Below are positions 1-11,347 of a stretch of DNA of 64,000 nucleotides, in pieces. Position 1 is the stretch's first letter. Each line of letters begins with the position of its first letter. Under the pieces are notes generated by a model. The model was given only the letters and a program-made list of their open reading frames with translations, ran no database searches and had not been told where the DNA came from. The position numbers and the translations under genes were made by a program. The DNA is from Gliomastix tumulicola (taxonomy: Eukaryota > Ascomycota > Sordariomycetes > Hypocreales > Bionectriaceae), in assembly GCA_001599755.1 (NCBI GenBank), contig BCHX01000002.1, forward strand, positions 2,666,001 to 2,730,000, in the 5' to 3' direction.

Positions 1-322
1 TGAATCAACGGCAGTCTGAGATGGATCATCAAGGTCCCCTAGGGGTCCAGGTCCTGCGCACAAACATTTGCATACATGTTGTCTCTGAAATGTGTCGAAT
101 CGTGCCGTGTGTGACCCGATGTCCCAGGAGCCAGAGCCGGGCGCAGATCGCTGTCAGTAGATTTCCCTGTCGGACACTTTATCGGCTTGTGTATGGCTCC
201 CAAGCTACTAGTACGCGCTGCCCAGGGAGATGGCACCCACGTGAGCCTGAAATCACGCATCACATGTCTCCATAGTACCTAAAATAATATACAGGATCTG
301 TGTACCAAGAATAATCAACGCT
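1..322. other. Left edge, no gene seen
   Basis: This is the stretch downstream of the Wss1-like gene, which ends at 323 on the minus strand. Only short overlapping frames exist on both strands and none resembles a protein. It presumably includes the 3' UTR of the Wss1-like gene. Confidence 0.5.
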
Positions 323-1682
323 TCATCTAGAGTGGTCCTTCATGAGGCCGCAAGTCGAGCACGTCCACCACTTTCTCTCCATGAACTGCCCGCAGAAGCT
401 GCACTGCCACATCTGCTCCGCCGCCGCCGGTGGTGCCTCTGCACTCACCGTCCGGGACGTGCTGCCAGTCTGTCGTCGCTTAGGCTCCCGAGGCGGCAGT
501 CGAGGGGGGCTACTCGTCAAGTCGATCACCTCGTCACTCCTAGTCCTCCTCCTCGTCGGGGCGCTGGTTGTGGTAGGCGTCTGGGAGGCTTTCGTCTGGG
601 CTTCGCTGTCGGGAGAGCCGCGCTCGGTGCCGCAGGCGTCGCAGCAGAGAAAATTCAAAGGGTTGTGCAGTGTGCACACCTGGCAGACCCAGGTATCTCC
701 AGCGTTACTGCTATTTTGATGACTGGAAGAAGACGGCTCGTCCGGGACGTGGATAGCAGCCTCTTGTCGCCCAAGCAAATCACCAACCGCAGCATTCGTC
801 GATGAGCTCGAGGACGCTGCCTTCTTCTTCTTCTTCTGCTCATCCTCCTGCACCAGCTCCCACAGAGCCTGCGCGATCGCCACCTCATTCGCCTCGTCCT
901 CCTCAGCCTGCGTCCGGAACCCATTCCTCGTAGCCGCGTCTGCCATATCGCGGATCTGCCCCTCCGTCAACCTGTCCGTACCGCACCCCTCCAGCGTCTT
1001 CTTCCTCCGCTCCGCAGCATCCGCGATGACCCGCCGGATATCCTGTCCCGGCCGGGGCATGGCGCCGCCGAGACGGATCCCCGAACCAGTGCCCCCGGGC
1101 TGCCTGCGACGCTTCTCGGCCGCCTCGCGCGCCAGCCTGCGGGCTTCGTGCGCGGGCATCCTGCCGCCGCCGCCGCCGCCTCCGAGACGTCTGCCCTCGG
1201 AGAGGAAGCCCTCGCCCGTGTACCCCTTCATCATCAGGCCCTGCTGCTCGTCCCGCAGCTGGTCCCAGAGGGCGTGGAAGTCGGCGTTGTGCGGCCCGTG
1301 GACGATGTGGCAGAGCTCATGGAGCATCGTGTCGACCACGCTCTCGAGCGGCATGAACTGAGAGGAGTCCCCCGGGTACCGTAGACGTAGACAAATCTTG
1401 CTGCCGCGGTTTACGTTTAGACCTGATGATGCATGTAAGTATCGGCCAAGTACGACAGCCAAAGCGGTACCCTCGATAAGCCTAGATATGTGTGTGTTTC
1501 GTACCTAGTAAGTTCTGCTGGTTAGGGTAGAATTCTGCCAGCTCCCTGACCTTCCAGCCACGAGCCCGCATGATGGGCTTGACGAGCGAGGCGACCTTCT
1601 TTAGGGTGTGCAGGGCCTCGCTCGCCCGTGGCATCTTGGCCAGGTGCACATATGAGAAGACAAGAGGGTCGTGCTCGGCCAT
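323..1682 (-). CDS. WSS1: Wss1-like WLM-domain metalloprotease (DNA-protein crosslink repair)
   Basis: Predicted 425-aa protein from two exons, 1505..1682 and 323..1422; the intron 1423..1504 joins LLG to LNVNRGSKICLRLR in phase. The WLM domain fills roughly residues 1-120 and carries the zinc-protease motif HELCH (94-98), with His104 in the following HGPH as the likely third ligand. A basic, Ala/Arg-rich middle follows. Two RanBP2-type zinc fingers sit near residues 300-325 (WVCQVCTLHNP...CDACG) and at the C-terminus (WQCSFCGQ...CSTCG). Between them EVIDLTSSPP is a good SUMO-interacting motif. Family knowledge: Wss1 proteases degrade proteins covalently trapped on DNA and act on SUMO conjugates with Cdc48; the motif order here fits. 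The start is the first Met of a typical Wss1 opening (MAEHDPL). Acting in the nucleus is an inference. Confidence 0.9.
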
Positions 1683-2217
1683 AGTTTCGGGCGTCTTATC
1701 TACCGGGGTCTTTGTCTATATGCCCTCTTTATCGCGTTTTCTTGATGTCGCTTTGTGGATGATCCGAAGTGTGATGGCATGGGTCGATGACGAATATATG
1801 TGAGCCGACGGTCGCCTGGTATCCAATCTATCATGCACGATCAAAAATGAGACGCCAGCAGGTATCGCACAGTCTCAGTGCTTCCCAGCGCCCATATGCG
1901 ATGAGAAATTGCATTTGTCTCCCATGGCGGCAAGACTTTCAGATGACGTGTCGCGAGATGCCTGCGGACGAATGAACAAAAGGGTGGCGGACTTTGGATG
2001 ATGCTGATGCTGATTCGTTGGCGGAAGATGAAGGCTGACACGGGACGCGAGGTCGGGTGGGAGGCGCCTACCCTGTACTAGAACCTTCGAAATTAGTCAA
2101 CCCAGCGCTTCGCTAAATGGCTTCAACCCATCGTCTAGAGCAATCCCATTGTGCATTGATTCGCGTATCGGGGTATGATGCCAGGTGGTTTTCCTATGAA
2201 AAGTCCATTCATCTGCT
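1683..2217. other. Intergenic, Wss1 promoter and methyltransferase 3' region
   Basis: About 535 bases between two minus-strand genes. It should hold the promoter and 5' leader of the Wss1-like gene and the 3' UTR of the methyltransferase gene. No coding sequence or repeat stands out. Confidence 0.5.
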
Positions 2218-3258
2218 TTACAGCTTCGTGGCAAGCGCCCGCAGCCTCACATAGCTGATCATCTGCCCGCCTCCCGGATTATCCGCCACGAAATTCAGCA
2301 CCCCAGCAATCTCCCTCACAGCCTCCTCCCGCAGCGCCGACCCCTCGTCCCCGAGCACGTCGAGAACCTGCTTTCCAAACAGCCTGACCCAGCCCTCCAC
2401 GCCGCCGTCCCCGGCCGCCGTCGGCCGCCACTCCCGCTCCACCTTGTCCACGCGGAAGCCCGCCGCCTCGAGCGCGCCGCTGATCCAGCCCTCGTCCGGG
2501 AAGAACCACGGATCCGCGGCCAGCGCGGCGGGCAGCCCGCCCTCGGCGCGTCGCGACACGGCGAGGAGGAGGGCGGTGCGCATCTCGGACACGTTGCCAA
2601 GGCCGCCCATCTCGAGGGCGAAGGTGCCGCCGGGACGGATGGCCTTGGCCGCGGCGTCGAAGACGGACTGACGGGTCGAGGGCTCGCGGAGGATCCAGTG
2701 GAGGGCGGCGTTGGAGAAGGCCTTGGTAAAGGTTCCCTTTTGGAGCGACGCCGCCGAGGTGAGCTGGGTTGCGTCCAGGACTGTTTCGGTTGGTAAGTAC
2801 CAGTACTAGTACGTGCTACACTACAGAGAGCGTAGCTGGGGGGGTTACGTGCCTTCAAAAGTGGCGTTAGGGACGTCTCGGCAGAGATCCTTGGCGCTCT
2901 GGATCATGGACGCCGAGCTGTCGATGCCGTGGACCGATCCGTTTCCCTGCGCGAGGATCTTTGCGAACTCAAGGTTCAGAATGCCATCTGCTCGGTCTTA
3001 GCTTGGCTGACCTGCACGTCCAAACCTCAACCAACTTGGGCATTCATACCACCGCATCCGATATCTAGAATGACATCGTCCTTCTGGATGTCGAGCCAGC
3101 TGACAACTTTGGTGGCCAGTTTAGGTACAAAAGCCGCCGAGTGTTGGTACTCCTATGAAACGGTCAGTACAAGTAGTCTCTAGAAACATGGTGCGTCTGA
3201 AGAGGACAAAGCGTACCGTGGCAGTCCAATTGTCCTTATCCTTCCGTTCGGTGGCCAT
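2218..3258 (-). CDS. Class I SAM-dependent methyltransferase (UbiE/Tam-like)
   Basis: Predicted 280-aa protein from four exons: 3217..3258, 3050..3152, 2853..2987 and 2218..2780. The SAM-binding motif I reads VILDIGCGDG (residues 41-50), followed by an acidic post-I loop (VHGIDSSASM), a DATQL motif and an FSNAALHWI motif IV. This order matches small-molecule methyltransferases of the trans-aconitate/UbiE type. The substrate cannot be told from sequence. The third intron (2781..2852) begins with GC: the donor AAG|GCACGT is the only one that keeps the conserved frame ATFEVLDATQL, and the nearby GT would shift it. The gene lies just upstream of the Wss1-like gene on the same strand, and its promoter faces the 3' end of the amidase gene. 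Confidence 0.85.
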
Positions 3259-3658
3259 GGTTTTCACCCAGAGTTTGAAAATGTCTAATAAATTCGATGG
3301 TAAATAGTCAAAGAAATATGAAAGGTTGAAAGAAAAGGAGCTGGGCCGTTGGAGACGCCCAGAATATAAGATGCTGAGATGCCATGCTGAGCACGCCGAG
3401 ATCGGAGCAGCTCTCAACCTGCAGTTGGCACCCGCTGCGAAGGAAATACTACCCTCTGCGGGACAGGGGATTTAAATCCCGTCCACTGGCTAATTTATTA
3501 CGTTGTATATGTTACTGATAAAGTAATTGGCTTACGTTGCATGTTCAGTGGTGCGTAGCAAGAGGCGATTTGGTGTAGCCTTGGCATGGTGTGTAGCTAT
3601 GCATGGCGGTTATGATGAGCTATAGTATATCCAACATATCAGATTACCCAAACGAAAT
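3259..3658. other. Intergenic between methyltransferase and amidase
   Basis: A 400-base AT-rich spacer that should contain the methyltransferase promoter and the amidase 3' UTR. Nothing else recognised. Confidence 0.5.
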
Positions 3659-5480
3659 CTAGTCTAGCTCAAGAAGATTGAACTTGTCGTCGCCAAGAGC
3701 GTCCTCAACCCGCTTCATAATGGCAAGCACCTTCTCCTCCTCGAGCCTCCGGCCAACGATTTGGATAGCGACTGGAAGACCATGCATGGCGTCAGCATCG
3801 TACAACTTGTAGGCTCCTTGCGCAATGCCGTTCAGCTTCTTGATATTGAAACCGGGGGCGAGCTGATCCTTTGTCTTGTCGACGTGTGTGACGGGGATGA
3901 TGCCGGCAGTGTAGTCAAGCTAGTTCATAGTGTCAGCTCTGTCGATTGAGACCTGCGTCTGTTTATCGCGTTGTATATCGAATGACGTACCAAGTTGAAG
4001 AGGAAGGTATATCCGCAACTGCTAACTGCGTCATGCATACCGTCATGTGGAACAGCAGGCGTGGCGTTGGGAGGCGTGAGGAGGAAGTCCACGTCCACGC
4101 TGCTCCACCACTCATACCACTCATTTCGATACAGCTCCCTCTTGGCGTTGAGCTCCCACACTTCGTAGGCGGACTTCGGGTTCCAATGCCTCAAGAGACC
4201 AGCCCAAATGGGATCCCGGCGAACGTACTTGATCCAGAGATAATGCAGGTACTTGATGGGTCGGGGTAGGTTCATGTAGAACAGCATCTGGGCGACACCA
4301 GGATCATTCCATTCGCCCCATCGAATTTCCTTCGTTGCCGTCTTTACACCGTCGTGATTCAAGAGGATCGAGGCGAGACGGAGACCCTCATACGGAGAGG
4401 GGGGGTTGATTTCCACAATCTCGTGGCCTGCTCTTCGCAGCGCAGCCTCCGTCGTCTCTAGTGCCCGCTTGCACGCCGGACTGGGATCCACGACACCGTC
4501 GGTTCGGAGAATGCCAACTCTGAGAGTCTTCTTCTCAGCGAACTCCTTCCCGACATCCGGCTTCCATGCAATAGGGTGGACTGTGTAGTCGTATTTCCAG
4601 GGCTGCATCTGAATGAGCGAACGAGTAAAGTATGTCAAATCGTTGAGTGTCCTAGCCATGGGGCTCAGCACAGAGGGCACACCATCCTGGCCAGGCATCG
4701 GCGTGACGACACCAGCTTTGGGCCATCTCCCCGTCGAGCACTTCAGAGAGTAGATGCCAGAGAAGTGCGCCGGGGCTCGGACACTGCCGGCAACATCGCT
4801 ACCGATACCTATCCTTCCACCCAAAGCTAGCAGAGCTCCCTCGCCTCCGGTAGAGCCACCGGGACTGTACTTCTCATTGTACGGGTTGGTGGCACGACCC
4901 CAGACGTCGTTGGTCGACTCGAAGCTGAGAAGGGTGATGGGAATATTGGTCTTGACGTAAGGAACCGCTCCGGCGTCCTTGAGCAACCTCACATGAGCTC
5001 CGTCGACGGGCTTTGCGTTGCCGACCAGCCGGCTGATGCCGACACAGCTGTCATAGTTGGCGACGTTGATGGTATCCTTCAAGCTCACAGGGATGCCAGC
5101 AAGGGGCCCCTTGAGATTGATGGAGCCATCAGTGACCCATTTCTCTGCCGAATCAATCATGATCTCCGTGATGCAGTTTGTCTTCTCTTGTGCCTTGACG
5201 GCAACCTTGCCGTAAGTGTGGAGGATCTCGGTCGCCTTGGCAGGGTCCTTGTGGACATCTTCGACGAGCTGTTCAATTGGCTTGTTGATATTCTCACGGT
5301 CCAGCACACTGAAGGGTGCGTGGTACGAGGTGAGAGCTTTGAGCCGACGAGCCCGCTCATCTTGCTTGAACCGGCTGGAAACAAGCAGGTCAGTGTCAAT
5401 TCAATGGTGGGGGGTTTGTCATTGTCCGTATCAGCTCCTTACCAGTCCCGCCGATGGTTCAGATAATCGGTGAGAAACAT
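3659..5480 (-). CDS. Amidase signature family hydrolase (fungal FAAH/acetamidase-like)
   Basis: Predicted 560-aa protein from three exons: 5443..5480, 3991..5374 and 3659..3919. The amidase-signature core is complete: catalytic Lys112 in PVSLKDT, cis-Ser187 in GGSTGGEGA, and nucleophile Ser210 in GSDVAGSVR. Thr replaces the second Ser of the usual GGSSGG, a position not itself part of the triad. The N-terminus (MFLTDYLNHRRD) precedes the domain by about 95 residues; no signal peptide is apparent. Family members hydrolyse amides such as acetamide, fatty-acid amides or indoleacetamide; substrate is not predictable here. The C-terminal exon (FLFNL to LDYTAGIIPV) ends in LLELD. Length is normal for fungal amidases. 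No adjacent regulator or pathway gene suggests a dedicated cluster. Confidence 0.9.
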
Positions 5481-6389
5481 GTTGGTGGATTGGATGCGGA
5501 TGGTGCGGGTGATGAGATGTGTGACCAGTAGCCCCTGGAAAGACGGATGGATGTAAGAGGAAGAATCAACGTGGGATACAGTCACGAGGACAACGCTCAG
5601 ACGGTGAGACCGGGTAAGTTACGAGATAAGGAGCTCTGATAGCTGCAAGAGGCAGCTGGAGACCGTTGATAACCGCCCACGCTTTCCCCGCAAAAGACAG
5701 ACCACACCTGAGATCCACTTTTAGGTAATCGTATCGGACCGGTGGGTCCACGAATTCGCACCGGGCAGGAACCGAAAAAGTGGGGCATATTCAGAGTCGC
5801 CGCTTGCAAGAACTTACCGGTTCACCGACGTGACGGAAACGTCTTTCTTCCTCCATCCTGTCTCGAGTGTATGCCAAGCTTCTCTCTCGATTTCTTTTAT
5901 CTGCATTGTTTCGCCCTCTCAAAGCTGTTGCGAAATGTTCAAGTTCTAAATATCGACAACGGAACTCACAGTCTGGAGTTGCGGGATTTCGAAGCCCACG
6001 CGTCTCCCTCTCGTCCTCACACCACAGCCCCGGACGACTTGCCCGCGTCTGGAGATTCGTCGCGGCCGCTGACGGAGTTGCTCCGGGAGTTTTCGTGCTT
6101 CCTCTTTGCCTGATAGGCCCCCATTGGATAACTAGCGAACAGTAGCTTGCGCCACAAACTCTTGAGGCTGCATAGCCACTTGCGAACCTCTTCGGCCTCC
6201 AACCGCCGATTTCGATTCTTCTGGGAGCATGGGTTGGTGCCGATTCAAATTCACATCTTTTGGTATTAATTTGTTAGGATCGACTCTCTGCCCAAGTCGA
6301 GTCTGACATGAAGGGCGCGCAGTTGGACCACCAGTTCGAGAACGACCTCCCTAAGTTGACCGCAAGAACTCTAGGTTATTATTCAGGAT
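5481..6389. other. Amidase promoter and unassigned spacer
   Basis: Upstream region of the amidase gene. It has a 123-codon open frame at 5742..6113 on the plus strand, but the translation is low in conserved character and I see no domain or splice partner. It lies in the same reading frame as the relic that follows at 6393, which may be coincidence. Confidence 0.4.
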
Positions 6390-6392
6390 TCG

Positions 6393-7787
6393 AATACCTT
6401 GCAGCCGACACTTTCGCCCGCTGTTCGAACATTTGCAAAAGCCCGACGAGATGTTACATACGACAACACCACGACAGGAATATTCCACAGCCATTACCCC
6501 ACCGTTGACAGACTCTTCGAGCGGCCACCTTTTGCTGGGCCTCGATTCCTCTACTACAAGTGATCAGAATTTCACGGCACTGGGATCTACATAAAGGTTG
6601 CTGTGTTGTTGTGCGAATCCGGTCGCAATTGGAGGCGCAATGGCCCGCTAAAGTAGGAGAAGGCGATCGAAGAGAGTCCATGGCACCACCCACTTAACAA
6701 TGCTGCGAGCAAGGGTGCTAGGCGACTCAAATTCGAGCAACATATGGGATCTGTGGGTCTGATATGTTCCTATTTGCAGCACAGCATCGAAGTATTGCCC
6801 CTCTGTCAAGCATCGCTGCCGCAGAACATGCACTCCACTTCGTCTTGGGAGCAGAGGTTTCGCTCTTGGCATGACGCCTATCAGTCGTTCACGTCACGTT
6901 ATCTACAGTTAAAGGGACGTTTGAGCTCCTGATAGGTCTCAAACGTTGACGACTCGGGCTCGAAGGACCCAGACGTCTCCGTGCCATCATTATCGGCACT
7001 GCCACTCCTCAATAGTGTGCTGATCTTTGTCCGCTTCAACTTCTTGGCTCAGAGAACATCCCGGGGGGTACTCCATCGTGGCCTTGCTTGAACGTTCGTC
7101 GCTGCTAACCCTACAACCCTCTCTGCTCGATCGCCGATGTAAGCATGCACGGGCCTCCCGATTCTGGCAATACATACGACGACATATTGATACCACGACT
7201 CCACGCCATAAAATATGATTGATACTCTACTCTAAGGATTATGTCTTTCTCTCCTTGCGAAAGAATGGGCGCGGCCTAATTTGTTTTCTTCGATGCCTCA
7301 CGATCTTGGCGACGGTCTTTGACTATCTCGCTACTCACTCCACCCCGCCTTGGGGAACTAGGAGGTGATCGAGATCTTGGCAGATATCCGAAGAGCTGCG
7401 GAACCCTTTTTATTGCCTCCACGGGATCTAAGGTTATTCATGTTGGATAAGTGCAAGCAAAACGTGACTATGCGAGGATTGCAGCACTGCCCAGCCCAGT
7501 CCACCTGGAGCACATAGCGTCTTGATACTGCTGTAGCAAATATGCGCAGCTTCGAAGATGGACTAAGATGAGCAGAGGAAAGAGATATTCTTTCGCAAGC
7601 TAATGACCCTACGATCACTCAGGGTATTCATGACAATGTTGTGGAAACACTGGAGCGATAAACCTGCCGCATCAGAGGGCTTCAGAGGATTGAAGGACGG
7701 AGAGTCTTTCTCCATGTGGATGCTTCAGCGTAGTGGTATGATTTTGATCAAGCCCGACCCATCATCTGATTGTGAAGAAATGCCATA
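6393..7787 (+). pseudogene. Possible decayed protein-coding gene, identity unknown
   Basis: One plus-strand frame stays unusually open across this stretch but is broken by stops. The segment 6393..6932 reads about 180 codons with only two internal stops (near 6560 and 6650). After a more disrupted interval, the same frame reopens at 7365 and yields protein-like stretches such as VIEILADIRRAAEPFLLPPR and NDPTITQGIHDNVVETLER, again broken by TAG, TGA and TAA. No start codon, splice pattern or known domain could be fitted, so I cannot name the ancestor. C-to-T decay (for example Arg codons turned to stops) would be consistent with repeat-induced point mutation or simple ageing. Chance open frames remain a real alternative. 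Confidence 0.3.
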
Positions 7788-8686
7788 ACTGCAACTTAAA
7801 CTGATTTCCTATGCCACGGAACCATAGAGACAGGCTGTTCGGTTTTTGTACTTTCACAGAGCTCTTCACTAGGAGGTAACTTACTGCGATAAGCACCTAG
7901 AGTATGACGTTGACTGCAGCCAAAACCCTTCGACTCTCTCGGTAGAATGATGAAATCTGGGAAGATTGTTTTTCATTTTGAACGCTAGACCCTGGTAATA
8001 TTTCATCTGATCAATGTGTGGCTCCTAAAGTCGAGTTTATCGGGAGGTGGAGAGTCGGAAGGCCGGCCGTGGTGCTCCACTTCCCCGGACCGGTGACGCC
8101 ACGCGCAAGGCATTTCAGCAGCACGAGAATGATCAAACAAGCCGTAGCCTAACTGAATAGCAGCATGTGGTTCGAAGAGAGCACCTAGGGTTGTGTTTAC
8201 CTTTGCTCTTTCGATCTTTTGCGACAACGGCCAACCAAGCTCACACTTGCCACGGAAGATTGGACATGAATGATTGGGACTCGAACATCAGAGCAGGTTA
8301 AGTCTAGGTACTGGATCCGCCATCTCGCTTGCAAATCTACAATGCATCTTTATGCTAATTTTCGGAGGGAATTTAAGCATATGCTCGATCGTACATGGAT
8401 GCAAGCTCAGACACGGCACAATGCAAATGCCGTCTTCTTTTTGTCACCCTTTGGATGGATTTTGGCAGGCGCATGAGTGCCTAAAAGCGGGGCGGCAGTG
8501 GTCCCCTTTCAACGGATATCCACTATGGAGATCTGCCCAATCATAAATCTCGGCAGGGGGAGGCATCTCACAGCATCGTCATCAACAATGGGGGTTTATT
8601 TACAACACATCACCAGTTCATCACCGTCACCACGACACCTCACGCCTCTCCCGCCCTGTTCTCTATGATAAATCAGTATAATCACC
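7788..8686. other. Intergenic, promoter of DUF1776 gene
   Basis: About 900 bases before the DUF1776 gene. Short frames only. The last 150 bases before the ATG are rich in CCACC/TCACC runs, typical of a fungal leader. Confidence 0.4.
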
Positions 8687-10291
8687 ATGTCCGCTGACGA
8701 CCAGCAATTTATCGAAACGGTAAGGGCTCGCCGCACTTGGTCCTTCAGCCTCAGCCCACGTGCTGTTTGGAGCTAACCAGTTCTCTGTAGGTTGCCAACA
8801 TCCCCGTCTTTCTTCGTCGTTACACCGAAGACGCCGCCGAGTATATCGATCAGCACGTCGACCAGGCTGCCCGCTTCGTCCGCGAGACTCTATCCTCGTC
8901 AACATGGGTTCCCGTCAGCATTAGACCCCCGCCTCCGCCCAAGCCGGCCGTTGCTGCCGTTGCAGCGTCCCGACTCGACAGGTTGCAGGACTGGGTGTCC
9001 AGGAATAAGATCCTCACCGGCGTTATCGTGCTGGCCTGGGGGACGGTCATATATAAGGGATATCAGAAGAGCTGCTCGGCGAGGAAAGTGCGAAGAGCGA
9101 AGAAGGCCAGGAATGGCGGCCGTACGGAAGTCGTGGTTATCGCGGGTTCGCCCACCCTGCCACTGACGAAATCTCTCGCTCTGGATATGGAGAGGCGGGG
9201 CTTCATCGTCTTCATCGTGTGCAACGCCGTTGAGGACGAGAGCATGGTGTCGAACCTGTCGAGGCCAGACATTCGGCCCCTCTCCATCGATATCACAGAT
9301 GTAGGTGTTAAGCGTTGTGCCTTATCAGGATATGTCATGTGCTAACTCCCTGTTTTAGCCTCCTCTTGCTGGAGCTGCCATCGAGCGCTTCGCTATACAC
9401 CTTCAGTCACCTCAAGCGCCTGCTCCCAACATCAAACCCAACCAGCTCACTCTGAAATCCGTCATCCTGATACCCAGTCTTAACTACCAGACCTCGCCCA
9501 TCGCCACGATCCCGCCCTCCAGATTCTCCGACCTCTTCAACACCCACCTCCTGCAGCCCATTATTACGATACAAGCATTCCTTCCGCTGCTCACCTCTCG
9601 CCTCCAGCCTATCGGCGAGAAATGGATCCCGCCAAAGGTCCTCGTCTTCACTCCGTCCATCATCTCGTCTATCAACCCGCCATTCCACGCACCAGAGGCT
9701 ACTGTATGTGCGGGTCTCTCTGCTTTCACAGATGTGTTGACTGCCGAGCTGCGGCCTCTTGACATCCCGGTGACGCATCTGAAGCTGGGCACATTTGACT
9801 TCTCTGGTTTCATCCCAGCCAGGCAGGCACTATCGATGAATGCTGGAAACCCAGAGGAGACTCTGCTGTGGCCCGATGGCGCCAGGCATGCGTACGGCCG
9901 CAACTTCATGGCACAGACCGACTCAGCTATTTCCGGGGGACGTATTCGCGGACTCAAGGGTAGCTCCCTTCGACATCTACACAACTCGGTGTTTGATATC
10001 ATCGACGGCTCCATCACTTCGGACGTGGTTCGGGTTGGTCTTGGTGCCAGTATTTACGGCTTTGTTGGACGATGGGCGCCTCGCAGCCTGGTCTCGTGGA
10101 TGATTGGAATTAGAAAGGTGGACCAGCTGTCGACGTGGAAGACGAGTTCCTACGAAGGGTCCTCTGCTGGGGAGAGCGAGGATGGCGATGCGTCAGCATC
10201 GCACGAGTTTGTGGCCGTCCCTTCCGAGAACAACGTTTGGAACTCTGAAGGCGATAGCAACGTGTGGGCTCCGTCCCCCAGGTCTTCCTGA
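8687..10291 (+). CDS. DUF1776 family protein (SDR-like, membrane-anchored)
   Basis: Predicted 491-aa protein from three exons: 8687..8719, 8791..9300 and 9359..10291, with clean GT-AG junctions (ACG|GTAAGG, GAT|GTAGGT). Residues 1-80 are soluble with a short proline run (PPPPPKP), then one membrane segment ILTGVIVLAWGTVIY (about 85-99) followed by a basic patch. The rest resembles a short-chain-dehydrogenase fold: VVVIAGSPTLPLTKSLA in place of the classic glycine-rich loop, then RRGFIVFIV, as in the fungal DUF1776 family. The Ser-Tyr-Lys catalytic signature of true reductases is not evident, so an enzymatic role is doubtful. The acidic tail ends in VWAPSPRSS. No function is established from the sequence; yeast relatives are associated with mitochondria or ER membranes. 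Confidence 0.85.
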
Positions 10292-10597
10292 TGGCTCGAC
10301 TCGATCATGGAAGGACCTCACTCAACTCTTATCAGATACTTTTTCGGAGATCGGCACCGACTTGGAAAGCTGGGACATCTCACCACCATATATTCGACAT
10401 GACCCTCGTTTATAAGAGCACATTTGGATGGCACATAATGGGGGTATATTTGGTTGTAATACAAAATATTCTACATACGCCTGTTCCTCCATGATCGTGC
10501 ATAAGCAAGGCCACTTCCGATGACCTGACACATGATGCTTCGTGGCCTTATCGTAGCCTTGTCGTAGCCGTATCGGTTCTCAGTTAGAGCGGACCTC
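10292..10597. other. Convergent 3' ends
   Basis: A 306-base spacer between the converging DUF1776 and YTH1 genes, presumably shared by their 3' UTRs and poly(A) sites. Nothing else seen. Confidence 0.5.
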
Positions 10598-11347
10598 CTA
10601 GTGTCCCCTTCCCCGATAACGTCCTCGCCCTCCGCCACCACCTCTCCATCTGCCGCCTCTGCCACCTCTTGTGCTGAACCTCCCCTCTGAGTCCCGGCCT
10701 CTATCCTGGTGATCCTCATCCTTCGACGCCTCTATCCTGCTGGCCTCCTCCTCTCTCTCCTCGCTCCTAGCGCGCGGCTTATCCAGGTCCTTATTCCACT
10801 TCGGATGCGCAGCCTTGCAGTCCGGCCCGTCGGGGCAGAACCCAGCCAGGTAGTACACGCACAGCTTCCTCCTCACGTGCTTCTTCGCGCAGCGCGGCCC
10901 CAGCGGGCAGAACCCCATGTCGTAGTGCGGGCACGGCGGCAGCCTGCTCAGCGGGTCGATGTGCAGGTACAGGCACTCGTCGCCGTTGGAGCAGTACCCG
11001 TTGCGCATGAAGAAGTTGCACTCGGGCATCTTGCGCAGGTTGTACTCGTGCAGGAACTCGCAGTGCTCGCCCTTCTTGCAGAGGCCCCGCAGCCAGTGCT
11101 TGCAGACGAGCGAGTTAAGCCCGCCCGAGGGGGCCTGCGTGTCGGCCGTGGTGTGGCGCTCGGTGCAGCGGGTGCCGTTGGGGCAGTTGCCCGTCTGGAA
11201 GGCGCGGCAGATGGGGCGGTCGGTCGGGAGGCCGACCTGGTAGGTCTGGCGGAGGAAGGGCGAGAAGCGGAAGTTGTAGACGGGGCCGGAGTGGTTGAGG
11301 ATGGCCGTGGCCGGGGAGGACATCGTGGTGGCGGTGGCAGCAGCCAT
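10598..11347 (-). CDS. YTH1: mRNA 3'-end-processing factor Yth1 (CPSF30), five CCCH fingers
   Basis: A 249-aa single-exon protein with five consecutive CCCH zinc fingers (C-x7/8-C-x5-C-x3-H): CRAFQTGNC..., CKHWLRGLC..., [10 protein letters not shown]..., CPHYDMGFC... and CVYYLAGFC.... This arrangement and the opening around [14 protein letters not shown] identify the Yth1/CPSF30 subunit of the cleavage and polyadenylation factor, which binds the poly(A) signal region of pre-mRNA in the nucleus. The C-terminus is charged and ends in an RGG-like tail ([20 protein letters not shown]). The frame stays open upstream to 11659, but the Met at 11347 is chosen because the family starts there and the upstream translation has no likeness to it. 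Length fits the family. The gene converges on the DUF1776 gene. Confidence 0.93.
   Translation of the reverse strand: MAAATATTMSSPATAILNHSGPVYNFRFSPFLRQTYQVGLPTDRPICRAFQTGNCPNGTRCTERHTTADTQAPSGGLNSLVCKHWLRGLCKKGEHCEFLHEYNLRKMPECNFFMRNGYCSNGDECLYLHIDPLSRLPPCPHYDMGFCPLGPRCAKKHVRRKLCVYYLAGFCPDGPDCKAAHPKWNKDLDKPRARSEEREEEASRIEASKDEDHQDRGRDSEGRFSTRGGRGGRWRGGGGGRGRYRGRGH

Noticed and set aside
8260..8300. tRNA-like T-loop (TTCGAGTCCC on the minus strand)
   Set aside because: The flanking bases do not pair into a T stem and no anticodon arm or acceptor stem could be drawn.
3659..11347. Possible biosynthetic gene cluster (methyltransferase, amidase, SDR-like protein)
   Set aside because: No backbone synthase, P450, pathway regulator or transporter nearby; DUF1776 is a general fungal protein and the others are common single genes.
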